64,000 nucleotides of DNA from Rhodococcoides kroppenstedtii (lineage in GTDB: Bacteria > Actinomycetota > Actinomycetes > Mycobacteriales > Mycobacteriaceae). Positions 7,804 to 17,055 of the stretch are shown here, piece by piece; positions within the stretch are counted from its first letter, which is position 1; each line of letters starts with the position of its first letter. Below the pieces are notes generated by a model, which was given only the letters and a program-made list of their open reading frames with translations, ran no database searches and was not told where the DNA came from. The DNA lies in the NCBI RefSeq assembly GCF_900111805.1, contig NZ_FOJN01000004.1, positions 124,001 to 188,000 of the forward strand. The letters are read 5' to 3'. The position numbers and the translations under genes were made by a program.

Positions 7804-10800
7804 ATCACCGCGGAGTGGCCGACGTAGCCGTCGGCGGCGCGCCAGGGTCCCGTCGAGAGCATCGCCCCGGCGAGCGTGAACCCGACGCCGGCGACGACGA
7901 CGGCGCTGCGACCGCCGACCACCGGACCGAACCGTGAGCGCACCCCGACGAGCGCGGCGGCGAGGGCCGCGACCAGCCCGAGCCCCGCGAGTCCGCCGAT
8001 CACCCAGGCCGCACCGGCCAGGCCGAGAGACCCGGCGACGAGGCCGCGCCAGGGGCGGACCGGCGTCGCGGCGTCGTCGACACGCCGAGGTCCGACGAGC
8101 AGGAACGCGATCAGCGCGGCCGTCAGCATCAGACCGGCGACCAGGGCCGTTCGGTAGGTGGTGTCGGCGGGGAACGTCAGAGTGACCTCACCGGAGACGC
8201 CGGCGGGCACCACCCAGCCCTGCTGCCACCCGTTCACCACCACCGGTGTCAGCACGGTGCCGTCGGGAAGCGTCGCGCGCCAGACCGATGTGCTCTCCGG
8301 AACCACCAGGATGCGGTCCTTCTCGGCTCCCGCGAGCGTCACGCGTCGGGTGTGTTCGGTCCATTCGCCGGCGGCGACCGCGACGGGGTTCGGCCCGGCG
8401 GCGGGGAACGCGCGCAGCGGCGCGCTGCGCAGCGTCACCGAGTCGACGACGAACGCGTCCCCGGGATCGACCGACACCGACTGCGCGCCCGCCGGGAGCG
8501 GGATCGGATTGGAGACGTTCGCGGCGACGGGAACGTCGCCCGCGCACACGGTCGCGGGCACCGGGACGCCCGACGCGAGCGCCGAGGCGGGCGCGGTCAC
8601 CGCGGTGCGGACGAGCTGCCCGGCGACGGTCAGCGTGGGGCCCTCGCCGCACGGGAGAACGACGGGGGTGTCGGGGTCGGTCCCGGCCGCGGACAGAGAC
8701 GGATCGTCCGACCGCACGGCGATCTCGGCGAGTCCGGGTGGGCGGATGCGGTCGAAGCCGAGGGCGGTGCGGTCGAGAACGTCGTCCCAGTCGAGCAGGG
8801 ACAGCACGATGCGGTCGGTCTCGGCGGGCTCCAGGTCGACGTCGGTGGTGCCGTCGGGATCGATCTCGCGCACCTGAGGTCCGGTGCCGAGATCGACGAC
8901 GACGCGGGTGGGGTGCGCGGGCAGGGTGCCGAGCGACTGCGTGAGCGCGAGGCCGTCGACCCGCGCCCGTCGCGGAAGGGTCAGCGTCACCGTGGGGTAC
9001 GTGCCGGCGCGGGACTCGACCGCATCCGGCGACGCGGTCCAGCTGGTGCGGTCGTCTCCGTCGGTGAGGGCGAACGCCGAACCGCGGACGTCGGTCACCT
9101 CGGAAGCGCCGCGTGCGCGGGGGCGTCCGTCGCGGGCGAGAAGATCCTCGAGCGCGGAGCCGGGCCGTCCGCGGACCCGGACCTCCGGCGTCACCGCCGT
9201 GCCTTGCGGAACCGACAATGTTCGCTGGAACGCATCGACCTCTTCGGGGTCGATGCCGACGCCGCCGGCGCAGCGAACTCGATCGGGCGTGTCGATGCAC
9301 GCCGCGCGGCCCGGAAGCTCCTGCGCGAGTGACCATCCCGTCACGGTCACGCCCGGTGCCGGAGCGGGCAGGTCGGTGCGGTGCTCGATGCGGATCGGCC
9401 GGGGCGCCGCGGGATCGGAGAAGTCCGTGAGCCGCAGGTCCGCGATGCCGAACTGGGCTCCGCGCGACCCGTCCTCGGTCTGCGTCGCCGTGATGCGGAC
9501 GAACGTCGTGCGACCTGCGGGGAGCGAGACCACCACGGGCTCACCCGGTTCGGTGATCCGCGCGGCGGACGTGCCGGTGTCCGTGGCGATCTCCACCCAC
9601 TTGACCGGGGAGCCGAGCGACCCTGCGGTGGTGCGGAATTCGAGCAGACCCGATGTCAGCGGGGTGTCGGGGCGCAGCTCGAGCCACTGCCCGACGGCGT
9701 TCTCGAGGCCGTTGCTGATCCACCCCGTGACGAGGTCGCCGTCGACCGCCGCGGCCGGATTCGCGCCCGGCAACGCTCCGCCGAACTGGGTGGCGTCGGA
9801 TGCGGAGGAGGACACGGTGATTCGGGCGCCGCGCCAGGATCCCGTGACCGGCGGAGTGGGCCCGGCCGGATAGTCCGGGACGGCGTTCAGGGTGCGCCGC
9901 GCGTCGTCGGGGGCACGGACGGAACTGCTGTGATCGTCGACCGAACCGAAGTCGACCTCGCGCTCGACCGGGGTGTCGGTGACCAGCACGTCGTCCACGG
10001 GCAGGCCCGCCGCCCGCGCGTCGCCGTCGAGCAGGATCGGGCCCGCCGGGACCGGGGCGATACCGCCGCGCTCGCGCTCGTCGTCCAGGCGCGCCGCGAC
10101 CTCCGGCCCGCCCTGCACCCGCGGCACCGACTCGGCCGTCACGGTGTAGGGCCCGGCCGGCGTGTCACCCGCATCGACCTCGAAGATCTCGATCGCCGGG
10201 TACGTCGGACGCAGGTCGGAGTCCGACACGATGCCCTCGACGTCACCCGGGCCGACGTCGTCACCGAACGTCGCGACGCGGCGCAGACCGGGCGATCCCT
10301 CGATCGCCTGGTGGACCGTGGACGTCCGGGTCGACCGCGAGGTCTCGGGGTCGAGATCGTTGCGCAGCACCAGATGTCGCACGTTCATCGTCGTCAGGGT
10401 GGCGGCCAGTCCGGCCGACGACCGGCCGTTCGCGAGGAGCCGCTGCACGGCGTCGAGCGCGCGGATCGCGCCCGGCGGCACCAGCGGCACGGCGTCGCGC
10501 ACCGCCCACGGCGACGACGCCAGGGCTTGGATCGGTTCGTCGCGGGTCAGGCCCCAGAGCTGGGACGCCAACGGCGCGCCGGGGACGACGAGGGCGCGTG
10601 ATCGGGCCGGGTCGTCGCCCGCACGGTCGGTCAACCACTGTGCCGCCTGCGACCACGCGTCGGGCACGGCAGGGTACGCACCCCGCGGGGCGAGGCGTCC
10701 CGTCCAGGCCAGCGACGTCGCGACGGTGAGCGCGACGAGGATCAGCGCGGCGAAGGCCAGCAGCGGGTTCTGCTCCGGGTGGCGGGCGGCGCGGCGCCAC

Positions 10801-11966
10801 CGCGGCGAGGACACGGTGCCCGGCAGCGGGGCGAACCGGAGCAGGTGGGCGACACCGAGGGCGAGGGGCAGGCGGATCAATGGCTCGAGCTTGTGGATGT
10901 TGCGCAGGGGTGCGCCCACCCCGTCGAGGAACGCGCGCACCGGTTCGGACACCGGCGAGGCCAGCCCGCCCACGTACCCGGCGGCCATGCCCACCACACC
11001 GATCAGGAGGATCAGCGTGAGCCGTCCGCGCGCGGGCATCGACCGCATGGCGAGGCCGGCGAGCCCGGCGGCGGCGACGACGCAGGAGGCGAGGACGACG
11101 GCCGGCTGCGTCACGACGATCGCACCGGCGATGCGTTCCGGCGAGACGAACGGCGTCCAACTGCTGGTGCCGCGGACGGCTTCGGTCAGGGAGGCCCACT
11201 GCGTCGTCGTGCCGGCGGACTCGATGTAGTCGAGGAAGGGTGGGCTGACCCCGCCGAGAACGAGGAGCGGCACGATCCACCACAGCGTCGCCGCGAGCAG
11301 CGCCGCGATCCACCAGCGCGTGAACTGCCACCACCGCGCGTCGGGTCGGTGCGCGAGCCACCAGACGACGGCGACCAGCGTGGCCGCGGCGGTGGCCACG
11401 GCGTTCACCGCACCCATGAGGGCGACCGCGACGGCGGAGGACGCGGCGGCGCGACGGACGTCGATCGCCCGCCCGGAGAAGACGCGCACCAGAGGAATCA
11501 GAACCCACGGCGCCAGCATCACCGGCAGCGACTCGGAACTGATGGAGCCCAGGGTGGTGAGCACCCGCGGGGCCAGCACGAACGTCAGCCCGGCGACCAC
11601 CCGCGATCCGCGACTGCCGATGCCGAGCGCCTCGGCGAGCCGCACGATGCCCCAGAACCCGGCGAACAGCAGCAGCGCCCACCACAGGCGTTGCGTGACC
11701 CAGCCGGGCACGGCGAGAACGTCACCGAGTGCGAAGAACGCGCCGTGGGGAAAGAAGTACCCGTACGCCTGGTTCTGCACTTGACCGAGCGGCGCATCGG
11801 AGGTCCACAGGTGCGACGCGCGGGAGAGGAACCCGAGCGGGTTCTGCGTGAGGTCGTACTTGGTGTCGGCCACGATCAGGCCGGGGGCCTGCAGGAACGA
11901 CAGGATCAGCGCGCCGAGGGCGGACCAGAGCCGCCACCGAGCGCCGACGGGCGCGACGGAGTGCAC
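7650..11966 (-). CDS. aftD: AftD-like alpha-(1->3)-arabinofuranosyltransferase
   Basis: A 1438-residue GT-C enzyme, close to the ~1400 of M. tuberculosis AftD (Rv0236c). About 11 N-terminal helices span residues 1-420, with the acidic first-loop motif VADTKYDLT expected of the decaprenyl-phosphoarabinose-using active site. A long periplasmic part with carbohydrate-binding-like beta domains follows (for example GPLLDGD-type and discoidin-like WLELRPDTPL...TFVRITAT segments). Two or three C-terminal helices end the protein. It adds arabinose branches to arabinogalactan/lipoarabinomannan. Start is GTG 11966. The 3' end overlaps the convergent acyltransferase gene by 154 bases, and the last ~50 residues are basic and low-complexity. 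Confidence 0.9.
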   Translation of the reverse strand: MHSVAPVGARWRLWSALGALILSFLQAPGLIVADTKYDLTQNPLGFLSRASHLWTSDAPLGQVQNQAYGYFFPHGAFFALGDVLAVPGWVTQRLWWALLLFAGFWGIVRLAEALGIGSRGSRVVAGLTFVLAPRVLTTLGSISSESLPVMLAPWVLIPLVRVFSGRAIDVRRAAASSAVAVALMGAVNAVATAAATLVAVVWWLAHRPDARWWQFTRWWIAALLAATLWWIVPLLVLGGVSPPFLDYIESAGTTTQWASLTEAVRGTSSWTPFVSPERIAGAIVVTQPAVVLASCVVAAAGLAGLAMRSMPARGRLTLILLIGVVGMAAGYVGGLASPVSEPVRAFLDGVGAPLRNIHKLEPLIRLPLALGVAHLLRFAPLPGTVSSPRWRRAARHPEQNPLLAFAALILVALTVATSLAWTGRLAPRGAYPAVPDAWSQAAQWLTDRAGDDPARSRALVVPGAPLASQLWGLTRDEPIQALASSPWAVRDAVPLVPPGAIRALDAVQRLLANGRSSAGLAATLTTMNVRHLVLRNDLDPETSRSTRTSTVHQAIEGSPGLRRVATFGDDVGPGDVEGIVSDSDLRPTYPAIEIFEVDAGDTPAGPYTVTAESVPRVQGGPEVAARLDDERERGGIAPVPAGPILLDGDARAAGLPVDDVLVTDTPVEREVDFGSVDDHSSSVRAPDDARRTLNAVPDYPAGPTPPVTGSWRGARITVSSSASDATQFGGALPGANPAAAVDGDLVTGWISNGLENAVGQWLELRPDTPLTSGLLEFRTTAGSLGSPVKWVEIATDTGTSAARITEPGEPVVVSLPAGRTTFVRITATQTEDGSRGAQFGIADLRLTDFSDPAAPRPIRIEHRTDLPAPAPGVTVTGWSLAQELPGRAACIDTPDRVRCAGGVGIDPEEVDAFQRTLSVPQGTAVTPEVRVRGRPGSALEDLLARDGRPRARGASEVTDVRGSAFALTDGDDRTSWTASPDAVESRAGTYPTVTLTLPRRARVDGLALTQSLGTLPAHPTRVVVDLGTGPQVREIDPDGTTDVDLEPAETDRIVLSLLDWDDVLDRTALGFDRIRPPGLAEIAVRSDDPSLSAAGTDPDTPVVLPCGEGPTLTVAGQLVRTAVTAPASALASGVPVPATVCAGDVPVAANVSNPIPLPAGAQSVSVDPGDAFVVDSVTLRSAPLRAFPAAGPNPVAVAAGEWTEHTRRVTLAGAEKDRILVVPESTSVWRATLPDGTVLTPVVVNGWQQGWVVPAGVSGEVTLTFPADTTYRTALVAGLMLTAALIAFLLVGPRRVDDAATPVRPWRGLVAGSLGLAGAAWVIGGLAGLGLVAALAAALVGVRSRFGPVVGGRSAVVVAGVGFTLAGAMLSTGPWRAADGYVGHSAVIQGAAVLAVAAPAVSVLLATAAESSSLAGRTARLRRSRSRTNTRTGSSIKA

Positions 11967-12025
11967 CGCCGCGCCGACCGGTGCGACGACCGGCTCCCGG
12001 GGGCCGTCGGGCGGTGCGGGAGCGG

Positions 12026-12187
12026 TCAGCGGCTGCCGTATTCGACCTGGTTGAGCAGCGAGGAATCCGCGTTGCCCGACCGGTCGATCTCGGGACGGCT
12101 GTTCGACGAGGCGGCGGCGGTGGCGCCGAAGACCACGGCAACGCCCAGCACGGCTCCGACCAGGGCACTCACGGCTGCGGATTTCAC
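12026..12187 (-). CDS. Small DUF2613-type secreted/membrane peptide
   Basis: A 53-residue frame: start GTG 12187, stop TGA 12026. It has a basic N-terminus (MKSAAVSALVGAVLGVAVVF), one hydrophobic segment of ~20 residues and a polar tail ending LLNQVEYGSR. Length, the position just upstream of aftD and the tail pattern match the small protein Rv0236A (DUF2613) of mycobacteria by recall. It is probably a membrane-anchored or secreted accessory of AftD or of arabinan assembly; function is unknown. It is separated from aftD by 59 bases on the same strand, so probably co-transcribed. Confidence 0.75.
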   Translation of the reverse strand: MKSAAVSALVGAVLGVAVVFGATAAASSNSRPEIDRSGNADSSLLNQVEYGSR

Positions 12188-12223
12188 GCGCTCAACGTAC
12201 CAGGACGGCTTGCCGTCCGGGTG

Positions 12224-12691
12224 TCAGCGGCCGGGCGGAACGATGAGAACGGGGCGATGACTGTGCTTGAGCACGAGATCGGCCACCGACGACTGCAGCA
12301 GCGACCGCAGGCCGGTGCGACCGCGGGTACCGGTGACGATGATGTCGGCGTTCACCTCGTCGGCCACCTCGACGATGGTGGTCCAGATGGCGGAGTGCGA
12401 CTCCTCGCACCGGCCGTCGGCGTTGATCCCGGCGCGCGCCGCGAGCTCGAGTCCCTCGGAATTGGTGGCGCGCGCGTCGGACAGCGCGATGTCCTCGGTG
12501 GTCTCGTCGGGCAACCATTCCGGGGCCATGACCCCCGACAGTCCCGACATACGGGCGGCCTGGCGCACCATCGGTTCCCAGGCGGTGACGACGATGGCCC
12601 GCTCGGACTGGAGGAAGCGACCGGCGTACTGGACGGCGCGACGGGCGTTGTCCGACCCGTCGTAGGCGATCAACATGACGTCACAGGACAT
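12224..12691 (-). CDS. Universal stress protein (UspA domain)
   Basis: A 155-residue single-domain Usp. It begins MSCDVMLIAYDGSDNARRAV, the usual ATP-loop start with the conserved Asp, and ends with the Usp signature region GTRGRTGLRSLLQSSVADLV...HRPVLIVPPG. In the classical ATP motif (G-2x-G-9x-G-S/T) the last glycine is replaced by serine, so nucleotide binding may be weaker. Upstream in-frame codons belong to the antisense of lpqI; ATG 12691 is the natural start. It diverges from lpqI with 90 bases between starts. It is probably a stress-response accessory; no target is evident. Confidence 0.88.
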   Translation of the reverse strand: MSCDVMLIAYDGSDNARRAVQYAGRFLQSERAIVVTAWEPMVRQAARMSGLSGVMAPEWLPDETTEDIALSDARATNSEGLELAARAGINADGRCEESHSAIWTTIVEVADEVNADIIVTGTRGRTGLRSLLQSSVADLVLKHSHRPVLIVPPGR

Positions 12692-12781
12692 GGCGGTCCT
12701 CCCGACGGGGTTGGGGGTCGTGGCCTGCACCTTACCGGCGCACCGCATCACCCGCGCGGCCATCGCGATAACGTTTCGGAC

Positions 12782-13978
12782 ATGCCCGGATACCGCCTGA
12801 CCTGTCTCCTGGCCGTGTCGACCGTCGCGCTGGCGGCCTGTGGATCGGGGTCGCAGAGCGACGCACCGGAGGCTTCCGCCCCGTCCCCCGCATCGGCCTC
12901 GGAATCGGCGGGTCCGACGTCCTCGGCCGTGTCGTCCGGGTCGGCGGCCGCACCCCCGGCCACCACGGACAGCTGTGCGCAGGCGGTGGCGGCCCTCACC
13001 GAACGGCAGCGCCTGGCGCAACTGCTGACCGTCGGCGTCACCGGGACCGACGACGCCCTGGCGGTCGTGCGGGCCGAGCAGGTCGGCGGCGTGTTCGTGG
13101 GCAGTTGGACCGAGCCGAGCATGCTCGCCGGCGGCGGCGTCGCGCAGGTACAGGAGGCCGCGTCGATTCCCGTCATGGTGACCATCGACGAGGAAGGTGG
13201 ACGCGTCTCGCGGGCAGAGGACCTGCTCGGCTCGATCCCGAGTGCGCGGGAGACCGCGGCGACGATGACGCCGGAGCAGACCTATGCGATGTGGCGCGAG
13301 CGCGGGGAGGGGCTGCGGAACCTCGGCATCACCGTCGACTTCGCGCCCGACGTCGACGTCAGCTCGCAGGCGGACGACACCGTGATCGGTGACCGGTCGT
13401 ACTCGGACGATCCGGCGACCGTCGTCGTCTACGCCGATGCGGCGGCGCGCGGTCTGCGCGACGCGGGCGTGCTGCCCGTGATCAAGCACTTCCCCGGCCA
13501 CGGTGCGGCGTCGGGTGACTCGCACACCGGCGCCGTCACGACCCCGCCGCTCGGCGACCTGCAGACCCGCGATCTGGTGCCGTTCCGCGAGCTGGCCCGG
13601 CCGGGCGTCGGCGCGATGGTGGGCCACCTGGACGTCCCCGGACTGACGGCGCCGGGTGAGCCCGCCAGCATCAGCCCGGCGGCGATGGCGCTGCTGCGCG
13701 ACGGCACCGGGTACGGCGCGGCACCGTTCGACGGCCCGATCTTCACCGACGATCTGTCCGGCATGGCGGCCATCACCTCCCGCCTGGGCATCGAGGAGGC
13801 GGTGGAGGCGGCGCTGGTCGCCGGCGCCGACGTCGCGTTGTGGATCACGACGGACGCCGTCCCGGACGTGCTCGACCGCCTGGAGGACGCGGTGGCGACG
13901 GGTCGGCTGACCGATGCGCAGGTGAACGAGAAGGTCGCGACGGTCCTGCGGGCCAAGGCGGCCCAGGGATGCGTGTGA
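12782..13978 (+). CDS. lpqI: LpqI-like lipoprotein beta-N-acetylglucosaminidase (GH3, NagZ type)
   Basis: A 398-residue lipoprotein. The signal peptide ends in the lipobox LAAC (residues ~17-20), followed by an acidic Ser/Pro-rich linker. The GH3 N-domain is clear: IDEEGGRVSR, GITVDFAPDVDV, KHFPGHGAASGDSHTG (the NagZ histidine loop with the general acid) and FTDDLSGMAAI with the nucleophile Asp. NagZ-type enzymes cut GlcNAc from anhydro- or disaccharide muropeptides in cell-wall recycling; as a lipoprotein it acts outside the membrane. It matches Rv0237 beside aftD. Followed 55 bases later by the TetR gene. Confidence 0.9.
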   Translation: MPGYRLTCLLAVSTVALAACGSGSQSDAPEASAPSPASASESAGPTSSAVSSGSAAAPPATTDSCAQAVAALTERQRLAQLLTVGVTGTDDALAVVRAEQVGGVFVGSWTEPSMLAGGGVAQVQEAASIPVMVTIDEEGGRVSRAEDLLGSIPSARETAATMTPEQTYAMWRERGEGLRNLGITVDFAPDVDVSSQADDTVIGDRSYSDDPATVVVYADAAARGLRDAGVLPVIKHFPGHGAASGDSHTGAVTTPPLGDLQTRDLVPFRELARPGVGAMVGHLDVPGLTAPGEPASISPAAMALLRDGTGYGAAPFDGPIFTDDLSGMAAITSRLGIEEAVEAALVAGADVALWITTDAVPDVLDRLEDAVATGRLTDAQVNEKVATVLRAKAAQGCV

Positions 13979-14033
13979 GCGAGCTGACCGTCGAGTAAGG
14001 TCGGGGATTGCACCGACGACCGCGGGAGGGCGC

Positions 14034-14621
14034 ATGGCTGGCGGAACCAAGCGGTTGCCGCGCGCCGTCCGCGAACAGCAGATGCTCGACGCGGCCATCG
14101 AGGTGTTCTCCGAGAACGGCTTTCACGCCACGTCGATGGATTCGATCGCCGCGCGAGCGCAGATCTCCAAGCCGATGCTGTACCTGTACTACGGCAGCAA
14201 GGACGAATTGTTCGCTGCCTGCATCCACCGTGAGGGCCTCGAGTTCGTCCAGGCCATGACGCCGGCGGCGGACCCGTCGCTCAGCCCGCGTGAGCAGCTT
14301 CGCAAGGCCCTGGTGGGGTTCCTGACATTCGTCGACCAGCATCGGTCGTCGTGGATGGTGCTCTACCGTCAGGCGATCGGGCAGCAGGCGTTCGCCGGCC
14401 AGGTGCAGAGCAGCCGTGACCGGCTGATCGCCCTCACGGCGTCGTTGCTGGAGATGAGCACCAAGGACCCGGGCCCGGAGCACGATTTCGGGCTCATGGC
14501 CGTGGCGCTGGTCGGCGCCGGCGAGGCGGTCGCGGACCGCGTGGCCGGCGGTGAGGTGGACGTCCACCAGGCCACCGAACTCCTCGAGACACTCGCCTGG
14601 CGCGGTCTCCGCGCGTCCTGA
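14034..14621 (+). CDS. TetR-family transcriptional regulator
   Basis: A 195-residue regulator with the N-terminal helix-turn-helix: REQQMLDAAIEVFSENGFHATSMDSIAARAQISKPMLYLYYGSK split over residues ~12-55, a very typical TetR recognition helix. The C-terminal ligand domain (residues 70-195) has no recognisable ligand signature. Position matches Rv0238 in M. tuberculosis. It faces htdX-fabG4 across a terminator, so it is a candidate regulator of the lipid genes and of the TTACYGRYGAGTAR sites described here, but nothing in the sequence proves that. Confidence 0.88.
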   Translation: MAGGTKRLPRAVREQQMLDAAIEVFSENGFHATSMDSIAARAQISKPMLYLYYGSKDELFAACIHREGLEFVQAMTPAADPSLSPREQLRKALVGFLTFVDQHRSSWMVLYRQAIGQQAFAGQVQSSRDRLIALTASLLEMSTKDPGPEHDFGLMAVALVGAGEAVADRVAGGEVDVHQATELLETLAWRGLRAS

Positions 14622-14629
14622 CGCACGAC

Positions 14630-14659
14630 AGCACGGCCACCTCGAAGGGTGGCCGTGCT
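14630..14659. terminator. Bidirectional hairpin between tetR and htdX
   Basis: A perfect 12-base stem (AGCACGGCCACC/GGTGGCCGTGCT) with a 6-base loop. It lies 8 bases after the tetR stop and 30 bases past the convergent htdX stop. It has no U-run, as is usual in high-GC actinobacteria. Confidence 0.75.
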
Positions 14660-14689
14660 CCCGTGTCGATCGGTTCTGCGTCGATCAGG

Positions 14690-15562
14690 TCAGCGCAGCG
14701 TGCCCGTCAGGAAGGGGTAGCCCTTCTTCGGGTGCTTCAGCGCCAGGTCCCACTGCCCGTGCTCGCCCGCCCGGTCCGCGTAGACGTTGACCTTCGCCGG
14801 CAGCACGATCGGCTTGCCGAACTTCACCGTGTACGTGGTCGATTCGGCGATGCGGCCGTCGACCGCGCCGAGAACGGCCGCGGCGCTCCACATTCCGTGG
14901 GCGATGGTGCGCGGGAACCCGAAGGCCTTGGCGCCCAACGACGAAACGTGGATCGGGTTGCGATCACCCGACACCGCGGCGTACTTCGAGATGACCTTCT
15001 GGTCCGGCCGCAGCGTGGTGAGCGGCGGCGGCGGAACCTCGTCGGCCGGCGGCGCTTCGCGCGGGCCGCCCGAGAGGGAGGTCTTCTGCAGCGACAGGAA
15101 CGTCGAGGTCTGCCGCCACACCGTCTCGCGTCCGACGGCGACCTCGCTGATCAGGTCGATCAGCAGGCCCTTGCGGTGCTCGCGCAGGTTCTCCGCGTGC
15201 ACGGTCACGTCCAGCGGCTCGAGCACGGACACCGGACGCAGGCTCTCGATCACGTTCTCCGCGTGGACCGACCCCATGGCGGCGAACGGGAAGTCCTTCG
15301 ACACCATCAGCGACATGACGGTCGGGAACACCAGCGTGAACGGGTAGGTGAGGGGGAGCGCATCCGTCAGCCGGAGGCCCGTCACCCGGCAGTACGCCGC
15401 CAGGTTGTCCGGATCCACCCGTACCCCGGCCAGTTTCAGCGTCGTACTCGGCACGGACCGGGTCCGCTTGCCGCCGCCGAGGATCGGCACCGAGTCGAGC
15501 GCGGCGCGCGCGTAGACGTCGCGGATGCGCGGCGGAGCGTCGAGCGTAATCACGTCACCCAC
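14690..15562 (-). CDS. htdX: HtdX-like 3-hydroxyacyl-thioester dehydratase (MaoC double hotdog)
   Basis: A 290-residue dehydratase. The C-terminal hotdog has the hydratase-2 active-site motif YAAVSGDRNPIH...GFPRTIAHGMW, with the catalytic Asp and His; the N-terminal half is a degenerate hotdog (YPFTLVFPTVMSLMVS). It catalyses reversible (R)-3-hydroxyacyl thioester dehydration in fatty-acid or mycolate precursor metabolism. Start ATG 15562 is one base after the fabG4 stop, so the two form a transcription unit with fabG4 first. Homologous to Rv0241c, ~280 residues. Confidence 0.9.
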   Translation of the reverse strand: MGDVITLDAPPRIRDVYARAALDSVPILGGGKRTRSVPSTTLKLAGVRVDPDNLAAYCRVTGLRLTDALPLTYPFTLVFPTVMSLMVSKDFPFAAMGSVHAENVIESLRPVSVLEPLDVTVHAENLREHRKGLLIDLISEVAVGRETVWRQTSTFLSLQKTSLSGGPREAPPADEVPPPPLTTLRPDQKVISKYAAVSGDRNPIHVSSLGAKAFGFPRTIAHGMWSAAAVLGAVDGRIAESTTYTVKFGKPIVLPAKVNVYADRAGEHGQWDLALKHPKKGYPFLTGTLR

Positions 15563-15563
15563 G

Positions 15564-16910
15564 TCAGGCTCCTATCAGGGACTGACCGCACACGCGCACG
15601 ATCTGGCCGGTCACGGCGTTGGAGGCGGGGCTCGCGAAGTAGGCGATGGTCTCGGCCACGTCCACGGTCTGGCCGCCCTGCAGCAGCGAGCTCATCCGTC
15701 GTCCCGCCTCGCGCGTGGCGAACGGAATGGCCGCCGTCATCGCGGTCTCGATGAAGCCGGGGGCGACGGCGTTGATGGTGATGTTCTTCTTCGCCAGCTC
15801 CGGTGCCTCGGCGTGGACCATGCCGATGACGCCGGCCTTCGACGCACCGTAGTTGGTCTGGCCGCGGTTGCCCGCGATGCCGGCGATGGAGGACACGTCG
15901 ATCACGCGGCCACCCTCGTTCAGCGTGCCGGACTTCACCAGCGACGACGTGATGCGGTGCGGCGCAGCGAGGTTGACCCCGATGACGGAGTTCCACCGAG
16001 CGTCGTCCATGTTGGCGAGCAGCTTGTCGCGCGTGATGCCGGCGTTGTGCACCACGATGTCGAGGCCACCGTGACGCTCCTTCACGTGCTTGGCCAGGAC
16101 GTCGGCGGCGTCGGGCGAGGTGACGTCGAGGGCCAGCGAGGTTCCGCCCACCTTGTTGGCCGTCTCCGACAGCGCCTCACCGGCAGCCGGGATGTCGGCG
16201 CAGATGACGTGCGCGCCGTCGCGCGAGAGGACCTCGGCGATGGTGGCGCCGATGCCGCGCGCGGCGCCGGTGACCAGGGCGACCTTGCCCTCGAGGGGCT
16301 TGTCCCACGACGCGGGAGCGGTGGACGAGTCCTTGCCGACGGCGATGACCTGGCCGGAGACGAACGCGGACTTGGCCGAGAGGAGGAAGCGGAGGGTCGA
16401 CTCGACACCGGACAGGTCGGGTGCGGCGTCAGAAGAGACGTAGACCAGCTGCGAGGTGCCGCCGCGGCGCAGTTCCTTGCCGACGCTGCGGGTGAAGCCC
16501 TCGAGCGCACGCTGGGCGATGTGCTCGTCGACCGACGACGTCTCCTCGGGCGTGGTGCCGAGCACCACGACGCGGCTCGACGGTCCGAGGCGCTTGATGT
16601 TCGGGGAGAAGAACTGGAAGAGCTGCTCGAGTTCCTCGATGGACGCGATTCCGGTGGCGTCGAAGACCAGGGCGCCAAGCTTGTCGTCGTGCGCGCTGGC
16701 GACGGGGTAGTCCGACAGCAGGACGCGCAGGGGCTCGGCGAGGCGCCCGCTGCCGCCGATCAGGATCGGTCCGGCGAGCGGCGGCTCACCCGGCTGGTAG
16801 CGGCGCAGCGTCTCCGGCTGCGGCAGTCCGGCCTGCTTCGCGAGGAACGCGCCGGGTGCCGAGGACAGGAACTGCGAGTAGAGGTCGGGGGCTCCCTTGG
16901 TGGCTGCCAT
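15564..16910 (-). CDS. fabG4: FabG4-type high-molecular-weight 3-oxoacyl thioester reductase
   Basis: A 448-residue SDR with the extra N-terminal flavodoxin-like domain (residues ~1-205) that marks HMW FabG. The C-terminal domain has the NAD(H) motif TGAARGIG, the HNAG motif, catalytic Ser in [10 protein letters not shown] and the Tyr/Lys pair in NYGASKAG. It reduces 3-oxoacyl-CoA/ACP, or works in reverse. Cotranscribed with htdX, and divergent from fadA2 across 145 bases that hold the operator-like site at 16976-16989. Homologous to Rv0242c. The three neighbours HtdX, FabG4 and FadA2 supply consecutive beta-oxidation/elongation reactions. Confidence 0.92.
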   Translation of the reverse strand: MAATKGAPDLYSQFLSSAPGAFLAKQAGLPQPETLRRYQPGEPPLAGPILIGGSGRLAEPLRVLLSDYPVASAHDDKLGALVFDATGIASIEELEQLFQFFSPNIKRLGPSSRVVVLGTTPEETSSVDEHIAQRALEGFTRSVGKELRRGGTSQLVYVSSDAAPDLSGVESTLRFLLSAKSAFVSGQVIAVGKDSSTAPASWDKPLEGKVALVTGAARGIGATIAEVLSRDGAHVICADIPAAGEALSETANKVGGTSLALDVTSPDAADVLAKHVKERHGGLDIVVHNAGITRDKLLANMDDARWNSVIGVNLAAPHRITSSLVKSGTLNEGGRVIDVSSIAGIAGNRGQTNYGASKAGVIGMVHAEAPELAKKNITINAVAPGFIETAMTAAIPFATREAGRRMSSLLQGGQTVDVAETIAYFASPASNAVTGQIVRVCGQSLIGA

Positions 16911-16975
16911 GTCTCACCTTCGTGTCTCGGGGAATGTCGTGTTTCGCGACTTGTCGGGTGGTGTCGACAAGTAAC

Positions 16976-16989
16976 TTACCGGTGAGTAA
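16976..16989. promoter_or_regulatory. Operator-like site between fabG4 and fadA2
   Basis: TTACCGGTGAGTAA sits near the middle of the divergent promoter, 66 bases from each start codon. It is symmetric both as TTAC/GTAA and as ACTTACC/GGTGAGT with one mismatch. The same motif occurs twice before fadE5 (29654-29667 and 29713-29726, minus strand). On the fabG4 side the hexamer TATTCT (16989-16994, minus strand) abuts it, as a -10 element would. A nearby inverted repeat (ACTTGTCG/CGACAAGT, 16949-16972) lies in the fabG4 leader. A TetR-type repressor site is inferred. Confidence 0.6.
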
Positions 16990-17055
16990 GAATAGAGTCC
17001 ACGACGATGCGGCCACAAGGCGGCCGTACCCTCCGCGCACAGGGAGAACGAAGCA

